Origin: Phycisphaerales bacterium
GTDB lineage: Bacteria; Planctomycetota; Phycisphaerae; UBA1845; Fen-1342
Direction of reading: 5' to 3'
DNA length: 64,000 nt
Assembly (NCBI GenBank): GCA_016710275.1
Contig: JADJXS010000001.1
Coordinates: forward strand, 2,480,001-2,544,000
Translations under genes and position numbers: made by a program
Notes under the pieces: generated by a model
Database searches by the model: none
What the model saw: the letters and a program-made list of their open reading frames with translations, nothing else
Told to the model about the DNA's origin: nothing
Shown here: piece by piece, positions 55,661 through 63,669 of the stretch
Layout: every line of letters starts with the position of its first letter
Numbering within the stretch: position 1 is the first letter of the stretch

Positions 55661-56020
55661 GCGTTATTTTGACCGCCACGGTTTGCGTGATGAAGCAGGA
55701 TGGCTGCCAAGGACAATGCGGCTTGTGTGGTTTGGACGAGTGACGCGAGGGAATGATGGAGGCAGTCGCAGCCGTCGGCGCGGATCGCGTCGGCAGTGCT
55801 TGGCCGAATCATGGGGCGCCCCTGCGAAGGTCACGATTTTGGTGCGTCCGCGGGGAAAGTCTGTTGACATTCGCCTTCATATAGGTGGCACCCAACAAGT
55901 GCCGTAGGCGCGGCACCCGGCAGTCCGGTATGCGGGCCGCCCTGCAAGACGGCTGGCCTGGCCGCGGTTTGCTGCGCCGCCCAATGCGTCGCTGACACGC
56001 GGACCATGCAAGGCCCGTTC
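55661..56020. other. Intergenic stretch between IS110 element 2 and the radical SAM gene
   Basis: No gene with a ribosome site or family match. It contains one repeat-like segment (55885-55910) and the promoter candidate that follows it. Confidence 0.55.
55885..55910. repeat. GTGGCACCCAAC repeat copy
   Basis: The 12 bases at 55885-55896 match 54266-54277 exactly, and both are followed by a GCCGTA segment. It may be the far flank of the repeat array in which element 2 sits. Confidence 0.5.
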
Positions 56021-56029
56021 TGCTATGAT
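56021..56029 (+). promoter_or_regulatory. Extended -10 box before the radical SAM gene
   Basis: TGCTATGAT gives a TG-extended -10 (TATGAT at 56024-56029), 27 bases before the ATG at 56056. No -35 box is recognised, as is common with extended -10 promoters. Confidence 0.4.
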
Positions 56030-56055
56030 CTCGGCCAGTCGGACGCGAGGGCGGC

Positions 56056-57408
56056 ATGCGAATCCTCATCCTCCAGGTCGCTCCGCAGACCCGCGCCCGC
56101 CCGCTTCCCCGGTTCGACGCCCGCCTGGGCACGCTGCTCACTCTGCTGGCGCAGCGCGGCCACGAACTGCACCTGATCGGGCTTTCCCGCTTTGATGAAC
56201 TGCACGTCAAGGCGGCTCTCACGCGCTGCCTGCCGCAACTCGTCTTCGCCGATATCTCGCCGGTCTGCGTCGGGGCAGCGCGCCGGACGCTCGAATTCCT
56301 GGGCACGCGTGAATTTCTGCCGATCGTGGCCGGCGGCGCGTATCCGACGGTCGCCCCGGCTGACGCCCTGAGCCTTCCGGGCGTGACGGCCGTCGCAATC
56401 GGCGAACCGGACGCCACGCTCGTCACGTACTTCGAGCGGCTCAAGGACCCCGTTGCGCCGGCGGCGGTGCGCGGCGTGTGGCTGCGCGATGAGCAGGGAC
56501 TGACCCGCCCGCAACTGCCGGCATTGGTCGAGGACCTGGATTCACTGCCCTTCGCCGAACGCGAGTTGTTCGGCTGCGCCGCGTGGCTGGAGCGCACCGG
56601 CGAGCTGGAAATCGCCGTGGGGCGCGGCTGTCCGCAGCGCTGCGGCTACTGCCCGAATGACGCCGAGCGGGCGCTGTATGAGGGCCGCGGGACGTGGGTG
56701 CGCCGCCGTTCCCCCGGCAACGTACTGGACGAAATCGCCGTTGTTCGGGACCGGCACGCGACGGTGCGCAGCGTGCGGATCCTGGATCACGCCTTCGCGC
56801 TGGACGACCGCTGGCTGGGCGGGTTTTGTGACGTGTATGCGCAACGCTGCGGGCTGCCGCTGCGCTGCCACCTGCGCGCCAACGCGATCACTGCCGCCCG
56901 GCTCGACGTGCTGCGCCGCTCCAATCTGCGCGAAGCAGACGTCGAGGTCATCAGCGGCAGTGACTTCATCCGCAACGAGATCTTCGCGATGGAGCTTTCG
57001 AACGGGCAGATCCACGAGGCGTTCTGCGCGCTGCATGCGGCCGGCGTCGCGACGCGCGCCGTGGTCTACCTCGGCTCACCCTACGAGAGCGAAGCGTCGA
57101 TGGAGGACACGCTGCGGCTGCTGCGCCGGCTTCGCCCCACGCGCGTCGACGTGCGGCCCTATTACCCCTTTCCCGGAACGCGCGCCGCGACCGATCCGTG
57201 CCAGAACAACGGATGGCTCTGCGCCCGCGGGGAGGAGGAGTATCACGCCGACCGACCGGGGATCGAGATGCCGGCCTGCCGCCCCGCGCTGGTCGCCGCG
57301 GGCATCCGCCGCATCCGCGCGGAGTTTTCGACGGAAAGTTCCGGACCGTGGTGGCGCCGGCTGCACCACGCGCCGCTGCGCCTGTTGCAATTGATCCGGG
57401 GGCGCTGA
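56056..57408 (+). CDS. Radical SAM protein with N-terminal B12-binding-like domain
   Basis: A 450-residue protein. Residues 1-130 resemble the cobalamin-binding Rossmann domain seen in B12-dependent radical SAM enzymes (RILILQVAPQTRARPLPRFD, GGAYPTVAPADALSLPG). The cluster motif is VGRGCPQRCGYCPNDAER with C192, C196 and C199, a standard CxxxCxxC. ISGSDFIRNEIFAMELSNGQ and VVYLGSPYESEASMEDTLRL belong to the TIM barrel. The classic cobalamin His motif is not evident, so cobalamin use is unsure. B12 radical SAM enzymes commonly methylate or modify lipids, antibiotics or hopanoids. It is convergent with the lipid A operon; the two genes' ends are 11 bp apart. Confidence 0.85.
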   Translation: MRILILQVAPQTRARPLPRFDARLGTLLTLLAQRGHELHLIGLSRFDELHVKAALTRCLPQLVFADISPVCVGAARRTLEFLGTREFLPIVAGGAYPTVAPADALSLPGVTAVAIGEPDATLVTYFERLKDPVAPAAVRGVWLRDEQGLTRPQLPALVEDLDSLPFAERELFGCAAWLERTGELEIAVGRGCPQRCGYCPNDAERALYEGRGTWVRRRSPGNVLDEIAVVRDRHATVRSVRILDHAFALDDRWLGGFCDVYAQRCGLPLRCHLRANAITAARLDVLRRSNLREADVEVISGSDFIRNEIFAMELSNGQIHEAFCALHAAGVATRAVVYLGSPYESEASMEDTLRLLRRLRPTRVDVRPYYPFPGTRAATDPCQNNGWLCARGEEEYHADRPGIEMPACRPALVAAGIRRIRAEFSTESSGPWWRRLHHAPLRLLQLIRGR

Positions 57409-57419
57409 GGCCCGCGAAT

Positions 57420-58460
57420 TCAGACGGGCGCCTCGGCCCAGCGGTGCTCGGCCACGCGCTCGACAATCCGGCTGGCAAGCCGCACCGCCGCGACCCCGTC
57501 TTCGACGTCCGCGGCCGTGAATTCGGGAGGCTGCGCGGCGCTGTCCGACCGGACCCGGACGCTCTGGATGAAGGTCTGAATCTCGGTCTCCAGCGCGTCG
57601 CGCGATTCGACAGTCAGCGGTTCGACCTGCACCATCTTCCCGAAATCAACCCCCGCAAGCTGCGACAGATCCTCGAAGTTCCGCTCGCGGGCCAGCTTCA
57701 GAATGTCGAGGTTGCGGTCCTTCGTGATCGCGACGCCGATCTTTTTCTGGTAGTCCAGCGAAATGTACGCATTGGGCGCGAACGCGCGCAGCTTCCGCTC
57801 GGTCTTGAGCGCCAGCCGCGAGGCCGTCAGCGTCGCCACCGCGCCGCCTGCAAACACGACCCGCGCATTGCACACGTCCTCATAAGGCCCCAGCACCGCC
57901 ACTCCCACTGCATCGACCCGCTCCACCGGCTCGCGGATCATGCTGAGCGTCACGTCGATGTCGTGGATCATCATGTCGAATACGACGCCGATGTCGGCTG
58001 AGCGGAAAGTGAAGGGGCTGATGCGCTGCGTTTCCACGAAGCCGGGCCGCACTCCGAGCCGCCCGACGGCCAATACCGCCGGATTGAACCGCTCGGTGTG
58101 CCCCACGTGCACGACCGCGTTGTGGCGGCGCGCCAGGGTGGCGATGGCTTCGGCCGAAGTCACGTCCGGCGCAAGCGGCTTCTCGATCAGCAGGTGAATT
58201 CCGCGCTCCAGCAGCGGTCGGGCCACGTCCAGGTGCCGCACCGTCGGCGCGGCGATGGTGGCTGCGGCGAGGTCGCACAATTCAGGCGACCACTGCGCGG
58301 CCCACTTCGCCCCGACCGGCTCGGCCAGGGCGCGGGCGCGATCGACGCTCGGGTCGATCACGGCGACGAGCTTCACGCCCGGCATCTGGCTGTACAGGCG
58401 GATGTGGTGCCGGCCCATGTGCCCGGCCCCGAACACCGCCACCGGCAGCAGGTTGCTCAT
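57420..58460 (-). CDS. Gfo/Idh/MocA family dehydrogenase in the lipid A operon
   Basis: NAD(P)-dependent dehydrogenase of 346 residues. The N-terminal fold is LPVAVFGAGHMGRHHIRLYS; ERGIHLLIEKPLAPDVTSAE contains the EKP lysine of the family; VHVGHTERFNPAVLAVG and DIGVVFDMMIHDIDVTLSMI complete the sugar site. It is the last gene of the ompH-lpxD-lpxC-lpxA run, 60 bp after lpxA. In several bacteria a Gfo/Idh/MocA enzyme next to lpxA (GnnA) oxidises UDP-GlcNAc at C3 so that GnnB can install an amino group, giving amide-linked lipid A. No GnnB-like aminotransferase is present here, so that assignment is a hypothesis. Confidence 0.85.
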   Translation of the reverse strand: MSNLLPVAVFGAGHMGRHHIRLYSQMPGVKLVAVIDPSVDRARALAEPVGAKWAAQWSPELCDLAAATIAAPTVRHLDVARPLLERGIHLLIEKPLAPDVTSAEAIATLARRHNAVVHVGHTERFNPAVLAVGRLGVRPGFVETQRISPFTFRSADIGVVFDMMIHDIDVTLSMIREPVERVDAVGVAVLGPYEDVCNARVVFAGGAVATLTASRLALKTERKLRAFAPNAYISLDYQKKIGVAITKDRNLDILKLARERNFEDLSQLAGVDFGKMVQVEPLTVESRDALETEIQTFIQSVRVRSDSAAQPPEFTAADVEDGVAAVRLASRIVERVAEHRWAEAPV

Positions 58461-58520
58461 GACGATTCCTCAAGCCGCGCTGAGAGGCGGCGTGTGTGGT
58501 CTGCGCGATTCCTGCGGACC

Positions 58521-59417
58521 TCAGTGACTCATCGCCCGCTCGCGCAGCCGGCCGGCTTCGTAGAAGGAGCCGCGATCGGCGGGGACGTCCGTCCGCTTTC
58601 GTTCGCGCGTCCGCCCGTGCACGCCCTCGTTCAATTGCCGATGCACGAATTCGACCAGGTACTGCACATGCGGGTCGGAATACTCCGGCGCGGCGCGCAA
58701 TTCCTCGATCGCGCGGGTCGTGTTGGAGGCCCCGTTTCCGGAGCGCCCGCGAAACAGCCGGCGGAAAGCGCCCTTGAGCGCGTCGAGCGTTGCCTGTGTA
58801 AAGCCCCAGCGCTTGAGCCCTTTTTCATTCAGCGCGCGGATGGTCATCTCGTGCCCGAAGGCGATGCAGTAAGGGGGCACGTCGCATGGAACGCGCGTCA
58901 TTCCCGTTACATAGGCGTAGCGCCCAATGGTTGAGAAGTGGTGCATGCCGGACATTCCGCCGACGTTGCAGTAGTCCTCCAGCAGGCAGTGCCCCGCCAC
59001 CTGCACCCCGTTGGAGACGATGACGTGGTTGCGGATTTCGGCGTCGTGCGCGATGTGGCAGCCGACCATCAACAAGCAGCCGCTGCCGATGCGCGTCCGA
59101 CCGCCGCTCTGTGCGTCCTGCTCCGTGCCGCGATGGATGGTGACCAGTTCGCGGATCTGGTTGTCGTCGCCGATGAGGAGTTGCGTATCCCCGCCGCGGT
59201 ATTTCAGATCCTGCGGAGCGGTGCCGACGACGCATTGCGGGAAAAAGCGGTTGTTGCGGCCGATGATGGCCGGGCCTTCGATTGTGACGTGGGCCGCCAG
59301 CCGGCAACCGGCGCCCAGCACGACCCCCGGCCCGACGTAGGAATAGGCGCCGATCACGACATCGGGCGCCAGTTCGGCGCGTCGGTCAACGTGTGCGGTG
59401 GGATGAATGTCGCTCAT
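58521..59417 (-). CDS. lpxA: UDP-GlcNAc acyltransferase LpxA (paralogue 2)
   Basis: First committed acyltransferase of lipid A synthesis, 298 residues. HPTAHVDRRAELAPDVVIGA opens the left-handed beta-helix; VGCHIAHDAEIRNHVIVSN has the catalytic histidine; QVAGHCLLEDYCNVGGMSGM and IAFGHEMTIRALNEKGLKRW match classical LpxA better than the copy at 17.8 kb. The C-terminal extension beyond about residue 255 (TRAIEELRAAPEYSDPHVQY onward) is longer than in E. coli LpxA. It starts 8 bp after lpxC-fabZ and is followed by the Gfo/Idh/MocA gene, so all are likely one transcript. Confidence 0.93.
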   Translation of the reverse strand: MSDIHPTAHVDRRAELAPDVVIGAYSYVGPGVVLGAGCRLAAHVTIEGPAIIGRNNRFFPQCVVGTAPQDLKYRGGDTQLLIGDDNQIRELVTIHRGTEQDAQSGGRTRIGSGCLLMVGCHIAHDAEIRNHVIVSNGVQVAGHCLLEDYCNVGGMSGMHHFSTIGRYAYVTGMTRVPCDVPPYCIAFGHEMTIRALNEKGLKRWGFTQATLDALKGAFRRLFRGRSGNGASNTTRAIEELRAAPEYSDPHVQYLVEFVHRQLNEGVHGRTRERKRTDVPADRGSFYEAGRLRERAMSH

Positions 59418-59425
59418 CAGGTGGC

Positions 59426-60730
59426 TCAGTTCGGTTCGGAATCCGCCAGCACAAACCGGATGGACGCCTCGGCCGCCGGTTCATCGGCGACCCGCGCCCG
59501 GCAGAACACCTGCCCCACGCTGGCGCGCACGTTGACCGCTTCCGCCTCCAGGATCAACTGGTCACCCGGGGACACCGGACGCCGGAACTTCACGCGATCC
59601 AGGCTCAGCAGCAGCGCCACCTTGCCGGTGTGCTCCAGCTTTGAGCTGAGCAGCAGGCCGCCGAGCTGCGCCAGCGCCTCGACGATCAGCACGCCCGGCA
59701 TGATCGGCTGACGGGGATAGTGGCCCACGAAGAACGGCTCGTTGATCGTGACGTTCTTGACGCCGATGGCGCGACGATCATCCATCGCCACCACGCGATC
59801 GACGAGCAGCATCGGGAATCGGTGCGGGAGGATTCGCTGAATGGCGCGCTGGTCCAGCTTGGCCGGCCCGGTGAGCTTACGGGCGAATTTCGCGCGCTCC
59901 CGCGCCTCCAGCAGCCGCTTCACCAGTTCGTGGTTGAGATGATGCCCGCTCTTTCGCGCATACACGCGGCCGCACACGAATCCGCCGGACAGCATCAGGT
60001 CACCGACCAGGTCCAGAATCTTGTGCCGGACGCACTCATCCGGGAATCGAAACGTGTTGTCGATCGGGCCGTCGGCGCCGATCACCAGCACGTCCTGCGG
60101 CGACAGGTGCGTTCCCAGGCCGGCGGCCTGCAAGGCGCGCGCTTCCTCCTCCAGCACAAAGGTGCGGGCCGGCGCGATGTCACTCGCGAAATTGTCGCGG
60201 TCCACGGAGAAGCTGCATATCTGCCGGCCCAATGCCGTGCCGCTGTAGTCCAGCTCGTAGAACACGTCCAGCCGCGTCGCATCCCCCGGCCAGGCCATCA
60301 GTTCGGCCTCCCCCTCCGAGACGTGAATCGGCTCGCAGACCGGAATCACCTCGCGCGGCAGCGACTGCTCGGCCACGCCGGCTTCGGCCAGCGCCTCCAC
60401 ATACGGTCCGGAGCTGCCGTCCACTGCCGGCAATTCGGCGTTGTTCAATTCGATGTCGAGATTGTCCAGCCCCATCCCGCGCACCGCCGCCAGGCAATGC
60501 TCGACCGTCTCCACGGCTACCGCGCCATTGCGCAGCGCCGTCCTGCGGGCGCGCTTCGCGAGGTTGTCGATCCGGGCGGGGATGCGGACGGGGGTGGGTT
60601 GATCCGTGCGAATGAAGGTGACGCCGCTGCCCGGGCCTGCCGGGCGAAAGCGCACCACGACCGGGTACCCGGTGAACAGGCCCCGGCCGGAAAGCTCAGC
60701 GTCTTTCTGGATCGTGCGCTGCTGACTCAA
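59426..60730 (-). CDS. lpxC: LpxC-FabZ bifunctional protein
   Basis: A fusion of two envelope-lipid enzymes in 434 residues. The first 285 or so form LpxC, the zinc deacetylase acting on UDP-3-O-acyl-GlcNAc: RRTALRNGAVAVETVEHCLA, NLDIELNNAELPAVDGSSGP and HKILDLVGDLMLSGG with the histidine and aspartate ligands. The remainder is FabZ, the 3-hydroxyacyl-ACP dehydratase: ILPHRFPMLLVDRVV and GHYPRQPIMPGVLIVEALAQ with the catalytic His and Glu. This fusion is known from Bacteroidetes and planctomycetes. Physical coupling should balance use of 3-hydroxyacyl-ACP between lipid A and fatty acids. The gene overlaps the end of lpxD by 35 bases and is followed closely by lpxA. Confidence 0.96.
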   Translation of the reverse strand: MSQQRTIQKDAELSGRGLFTGYPVVVRFRPAGPGSGVTFIRTDQPTPVRIPARIDNLAKRARRTALRNGAVAVETVEHCLAAVRGMGLDNLDIELNNAELPAVDGSSGPYVEALAEAGVAEQSLPREVIPVCEPIHVSEGEAELMAWPGDATRLDVFYELDYSGTALGRQICSFSVDRDNFASDIAPARTFVLEEEARALQAAGLGTHLSPQDVLVIGADGPIDNTFRFPDECVRHKILDLVGDLMLSGGFVCGRVYARKSGHHLNHELVKRLLEARERAKFARKLTGPAKLDQRAIQRILPHRFPMLLVDRVVAMDDRRAIGVKNVTINEPFFVGHYPRQPIMPGVLIVEALAQLGGLLLSSKLEHTGKVALLLSLDRVKFRRPVSPGDQLILEAEAVNVRASVGQVFCRARVADEPAAEASIRFVLADSEPN

Positions 60731-61778
60731 GCTCGGAAATCCGCCTCTTCATGTCCCGCAGTTCGCCGGCCAAATCACTCAGCCGTCGCAATTGGGAGAG
60801 TTGCCGCCAATTCTGGGCTGCGTCGATCGCGGGCGTCCCGGCCAGCCGAACACCCGGCGGCACCCTGCCACGAACACCGCTTTGTGCGGCAATCATGGCT
60901 CCGTCGCCGATCCGAACATGATCCGCGACCCCGGCCTGGCCGCCCAGCACGACGCCATTGCCGAGAGTGCACGACCCGGAGATGCCGACCTGCGCCACGA
61001 TGACGCATGCTGCGCCCAAACGCACATTGTGAGCGATTTGCACGAGGTTATCAATCTTTGACCCCGCACCGACGCGCGTCGCGCCGGTCTTGGCGCGATC
61101 GACGGTGCTGTTGGCGCCGATCTCGACGTCGTCCTCGATCACGACCGAGCCGATGTGCGGAATTTTCAGGTGCCGTCCGCGGCGGAAGATGTATCCGAAT
61201 CCGTCCGCCCCGATGGTGCTGTTGGCGTGAATCTCCACCCGGTCGCCCAGCACAATCCGATCGCGAATCACGACATTCGGCCAGAGTGTGCAATCGCGGC
61301 CGATGACGGCCATGTCGCCGACGTACACGCCCGGGTGGAGCAGCGTGCCGGGGCCGATTCGCGCACCGCGGCCGACGTACACGTTGGCGAGAATCGTCAC
61401 GCCGTCGATTACGGCATCCGGGGCAACGATCGCGCTGGGGTGGACACCCGCGGCAGGGCGTTCCCCGAAGGGGGAGAACAGCCGGAGCAACTCAATCAGC
61501 GACAGATCGACGTCGGCCACGCGAATGGCCGTCCGCCCCGGCGGCGCCTCGACGCCGTCGGACATGAGCAGCGCCGCCGCGCGCGACTGTCCGGCCGCGG
61601 CGGCATACTTGGCGTCTCCGACCCAGGAGATGTCTCCGTCACCCGCCTCAGCCAGCGCGGCAACACCGAGGATGCGCAGAGCGGCATCGCCCTCGAGCCG
61701 CCCGCCGAGACGTGCGGCGAGGTCTGCGGTCGTGTAAGTCGTGGTCGGCGCGGGCGCCACGGCCTGGTTCTCCGGCAC
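60696..61778 (-). CDS. lpxD: UDP-3-O-acylglucosamine N-acyltransferase LpxD
   Basis: Adds the second hydroxyacyl chain, on the glucosamine nitrogen, in lipid A synthesis. The 360-residue protein has the N-terminal LpxD domain (TYTTADLAARLGGRLEGDAA, to about 100), a hexapeptide beta-helix beginning GVHPSAIVAPDAVIDGVTIL, and the catalytic region GADGFGYIFRRGRHLKIPHI. NLVQIAHNVRLGAACVIVAQ carries the catalytic His and WRQLSQLRRLSDLAGELRDM ends in a coiled coil, as usual. It is the second gene of the operon, 52 bp after ompH. Confidence 0.96.
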   Translation of the reverse strand: MPENQAVAPAPTTTYTTADLAARLGGRLEGDAALRILGVAALAEAGDGDISWVGDAKYAAAAGQSRAAALLMSDGVEAPPGRTAIRVADVDLSLIELLRLFSPFGERPAAGVHPSAIVAPDAVIDGVTILANVYVGRGARIGPGTLLHPGVYVGDMAVIGRDCTLWPNVVIRDRIVLGDRVEIHANSTIGADGFGYIFRRGRHLKIPHIGSVVIEDDVEIGANSTVDRAKTGATRVGAGSKIDNLVQIAHNVRLGAACVIVAQVGISGSCTLGNGVVLGGQAGVADHVRIGDGAMIAAQSGVRGRVPPGVRLAGTPAIDAAQNWRQLSQLRRLSDLAGELRDMKRRISELESAAHDPERR

Positions 61779-61830
61779 GAATACCGAAACGAGCAGGTGC
61801 CGCGCCGTGGCGCGGCCCGGTTCGTTGCTG

Positions 61831-62472
61831 CTAGGGCATCTGCATCATGGGCTGGCGCGGCTTGGCGCGGTAATCGCCGTTCATCTTGTCCAGCACCGTC
61901 TGCGTCATGTCCGTGGTGGTCGCGGCATAGATCAGCTTTCGATCACGAATCACGGCCTGCACCGTCTCCGGGTCCATCGACGGCGATACGAAGTCGTCGC
62001 GATAGAACACCAGTTCGAACCCGCCCTGCGCGGCCACCGCCTGCGTCGAGCGGAGCATTTCCTTGTACAACTGCGCGGTCCAGACCCCGACCTCGCGCTT
62101 CAGCGCCGCGTCGTTCACGTCGGCCCAGTTCTTGTAATCGATCTGTGCCTGAAGAAACTCGCGCTGCCGCCCGCCATAGGCCGGATCCTCCGGATTCATG
62201 GCATCCAGCGCGGCCTGCATGGCGTCGAGCCGCTGACGGCGCTGGGTGTTCTCGCCCTCCAAGCGGTCGCGAATCTGCCGCAGCTCGTCGGCCAGGTCCT
62301 TCTGCTGCTGCGATTCGTTCAGCACGCGCTGCACGTCGATCGTGCCCGTGCGCGTGCCGCCGGCCACCGTGGCCGTGCCGCTGCTCTGGGCGTTCAGCAC
62401 GCCCAGCGTCGCCGCGCTCACGCCCACGATCAATCCCACGAACAACCCGCTCTGCCAGTTTCGCGTATTCAT
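61831..62472 (-). CDS. OmpH/Skp family periplasmic chaperone
   Basis: A 213-residue protein with a hydrophobic N-terminal signal or anchor (LFVGLIVGVSAATLGVLNAQ), then a GTIDVQRVLNESQQQKDLAD opening typical of OmpH/Skp, a long coiled coil (about 50-115) and a C-terminal strand region (GFELVFYRDDFVSPSMDPET). Skp trimers hold unfolded outer-membrane proteins in the periplasm. It heads the ompH-lpxD-lpxC-lpxA order found in many Gram-negatives, except that bamA is not upstream here: the preceding 231 bp are intergenic and the next gene is on the other strand. AAGGAA precedes the ATG at 62472. Confidence 0.88.
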   Translation of the reverse strand: MNTRNWQSGLFVGLIVGVSAATLGVLNAQSSGTATVAGGTRTGTIDVQRVLNESQQQKDLADELRQIRDRLEGENTQRRQRLDAMQAALDAMNPEDPAYGGRQREFLQAQIDYKNWADVNDAALKREVGVWTAQLYKEMLRSTQAVAAQGGFELVFYRDDFVSPSMDPETVQAVIRDRKLIYAATTTDMTQTVLDKMNGDYRAKPRQPMMQMP

Positions 62473-62703
62473 GCTGTTCCTTGTTCGGCCCGTTGAAGTC
62501 GCCCGCCGGACCGCTGCCCGGCGGCGCCGCGCTCTCCCGGCGCAGCCCTGCATTGTCCGCGCTACGGCCCGAATCTCAAGAGCGCCGCCCACGATCGTTG
62601 CTCCCGGTGTTACCGGCGGCACCACCGCCGCTTCTCCGCTGCGGACCGCTGCCGGGTACACTTCGCACGGGACCAATCCGATAGCGTCGGGCGGAATCGC
62701 ACC

Positions 62704-63156
62704 ATGCCGCAGCTTCCCTTTCAGATTGACGTGCAAACCGGGCTATGGGCCGTGGGCGGGCTTGTTGTGCTCCTGCTCATCCTGCGGGCCGTTGCTCGCC
62801 GCCGCGAAGACGCGGCGTACCGCCGCCGGCGGGCTGAGCTGAGCCGCACCTACGACAATGTGCAGATGAGTCGCGAGCAGATCGCGCGCTTGTCGGCCCG
62901 TGTCATCGCGACCAGCTCCACCGGCGAAATCGTCGGCTTCGAAGTGCTGAGACAGATCGAAACCGTTTTCACCGACGGCCATCCTGCCCCGGCTCGTGCG
63001 GCCGAGGCGCTCAAGGCCCAGGCCGCGGAGCGCGGCGCCAACGCCATCATCAATCTCGCCGGGGTGCGTCAGCCCAACGGGCGCTACGCCGCTTCCGGCG
63101 ACGCGGTCATCGTGCGCCTCACTGCTTCCGGGCCGGAAAAGCCGGCCGGCGCGTAG
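62704..63156 (+). CDS. Membrane-anchored YbjQ-like domain protein
   Basis: A 150-residue protein with one N-terminal membrane segment (about 13-30, AVGGLVVLLLILRAVA) followed by a basic coiled region, then a domain from about 62 (LSARVIATSSTGEIVGFEVL) with ALKAQAAERGANAIINLAGV and a final GDAVIVRLTASG. This arrangement matches the YbjQ/DUF74 fold, a homopentameric domain proposed to bind metals but without a tested function. It is divergent from ompH and followed by an SRPBCC protein 15 bp later, so the two may be co-transcribed. Confidence 0.72.
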   Translation: MPQLPFQIDVQTGLWAVGGLVVLLLILRAVARRREDAAYRRRRAELSRTYDNVQMSREQIARLSARVIATSSTGEIVGFEVLRQIETVFTDGHPAPARAAEALKAQAAERGANAIINLAGVRQPNGRYAASGDAVIVRLTASGPEKPAGA

Positions 63157-63171
63157 GCGCTACACTTGTCC

Positions 63172-63669
63172 ATGATCTCCATCGAAAAGTGCACTGCGGG
63201 ATACGTTCTGACCGCGCAGCAGCGGCTTGCCGCACCGCTGGAGCGCGTGTTCGCTTTCTTCTCCGACGCGTTCAACCTGGAATCCATCACTCCACCGTGG
63301 CTGAAATTCCGCGTGCTGACGGAGCCGCCGATCGTCATGCGGCCCGGCCTGCGGATTGACTATCGCCTTCGCATGCGCGGATTCCCCATGAAGTGGCAGA
63401 GCGAGATCACCGTGTGGGAGCCGCCGAATCGCTTCGTGGATGAGCAGCGGATCGGTCCGTATCGTCGCTGGCATCATGAACACCGCTTCGAGCCATGCCC
63501 CGGCGGCGTCATCGCGACCGATCGGGTCGAGTATAGTGTGCCCGGCGGCGCGTTCATTCACGCGCTGCTGGTTCGGCGCGACGTGCGCACGATCTTTGAC
63601 TATCGGCGGCAGGCGCTGGCCCGGGTTTTCGGCGAACTTCCGTCCCCCGAAGAGGCCCCAATCGCTTGA
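63172..63669 (+). CDS. SRPBCC family protein
   Basis: A protein of 165 residues from the ATG at 63172 (a TTG at 63166 is in frame). GYVLTAQQRLAAPLERVFAF and NLESITPPWLKFRVL open the SRPBCC (START-like) ligand cavity; the later RWHHEHRFEPCPGGVIATDR and YSVPGGAFIHALLVRRDVRT match the COG4276 subset of proteins that bind small hydrophobic molecules and are found next to sugar epimerases or membrane proteins. No catalytic residues are implied. Its stop overlaps the next gene's TTG start. Confidence 0.82.
   Translation: MISIEKCTAGYVLTAQQRLAAPLERVFAFFSDAFNLESITPPWLKFRVLTEPPIVMRPGLRIDYRLRMRGFPMKWQSEITVWEPPNRFVDEQRIGPYRRWHHEHRFEPCPGGVIATDRVEYSVPGGAFIHALLVRRDVRTIFDYRRQALARVFGELPSPEEAPIA

Noticed and set aside
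55864..55886. TTGACA followed by TATAGG as a promoter
   Set aside because: The two boxes are only about 10-12 bases apart, too close for sigma70, and no gene starts downstream within a fitting distance.
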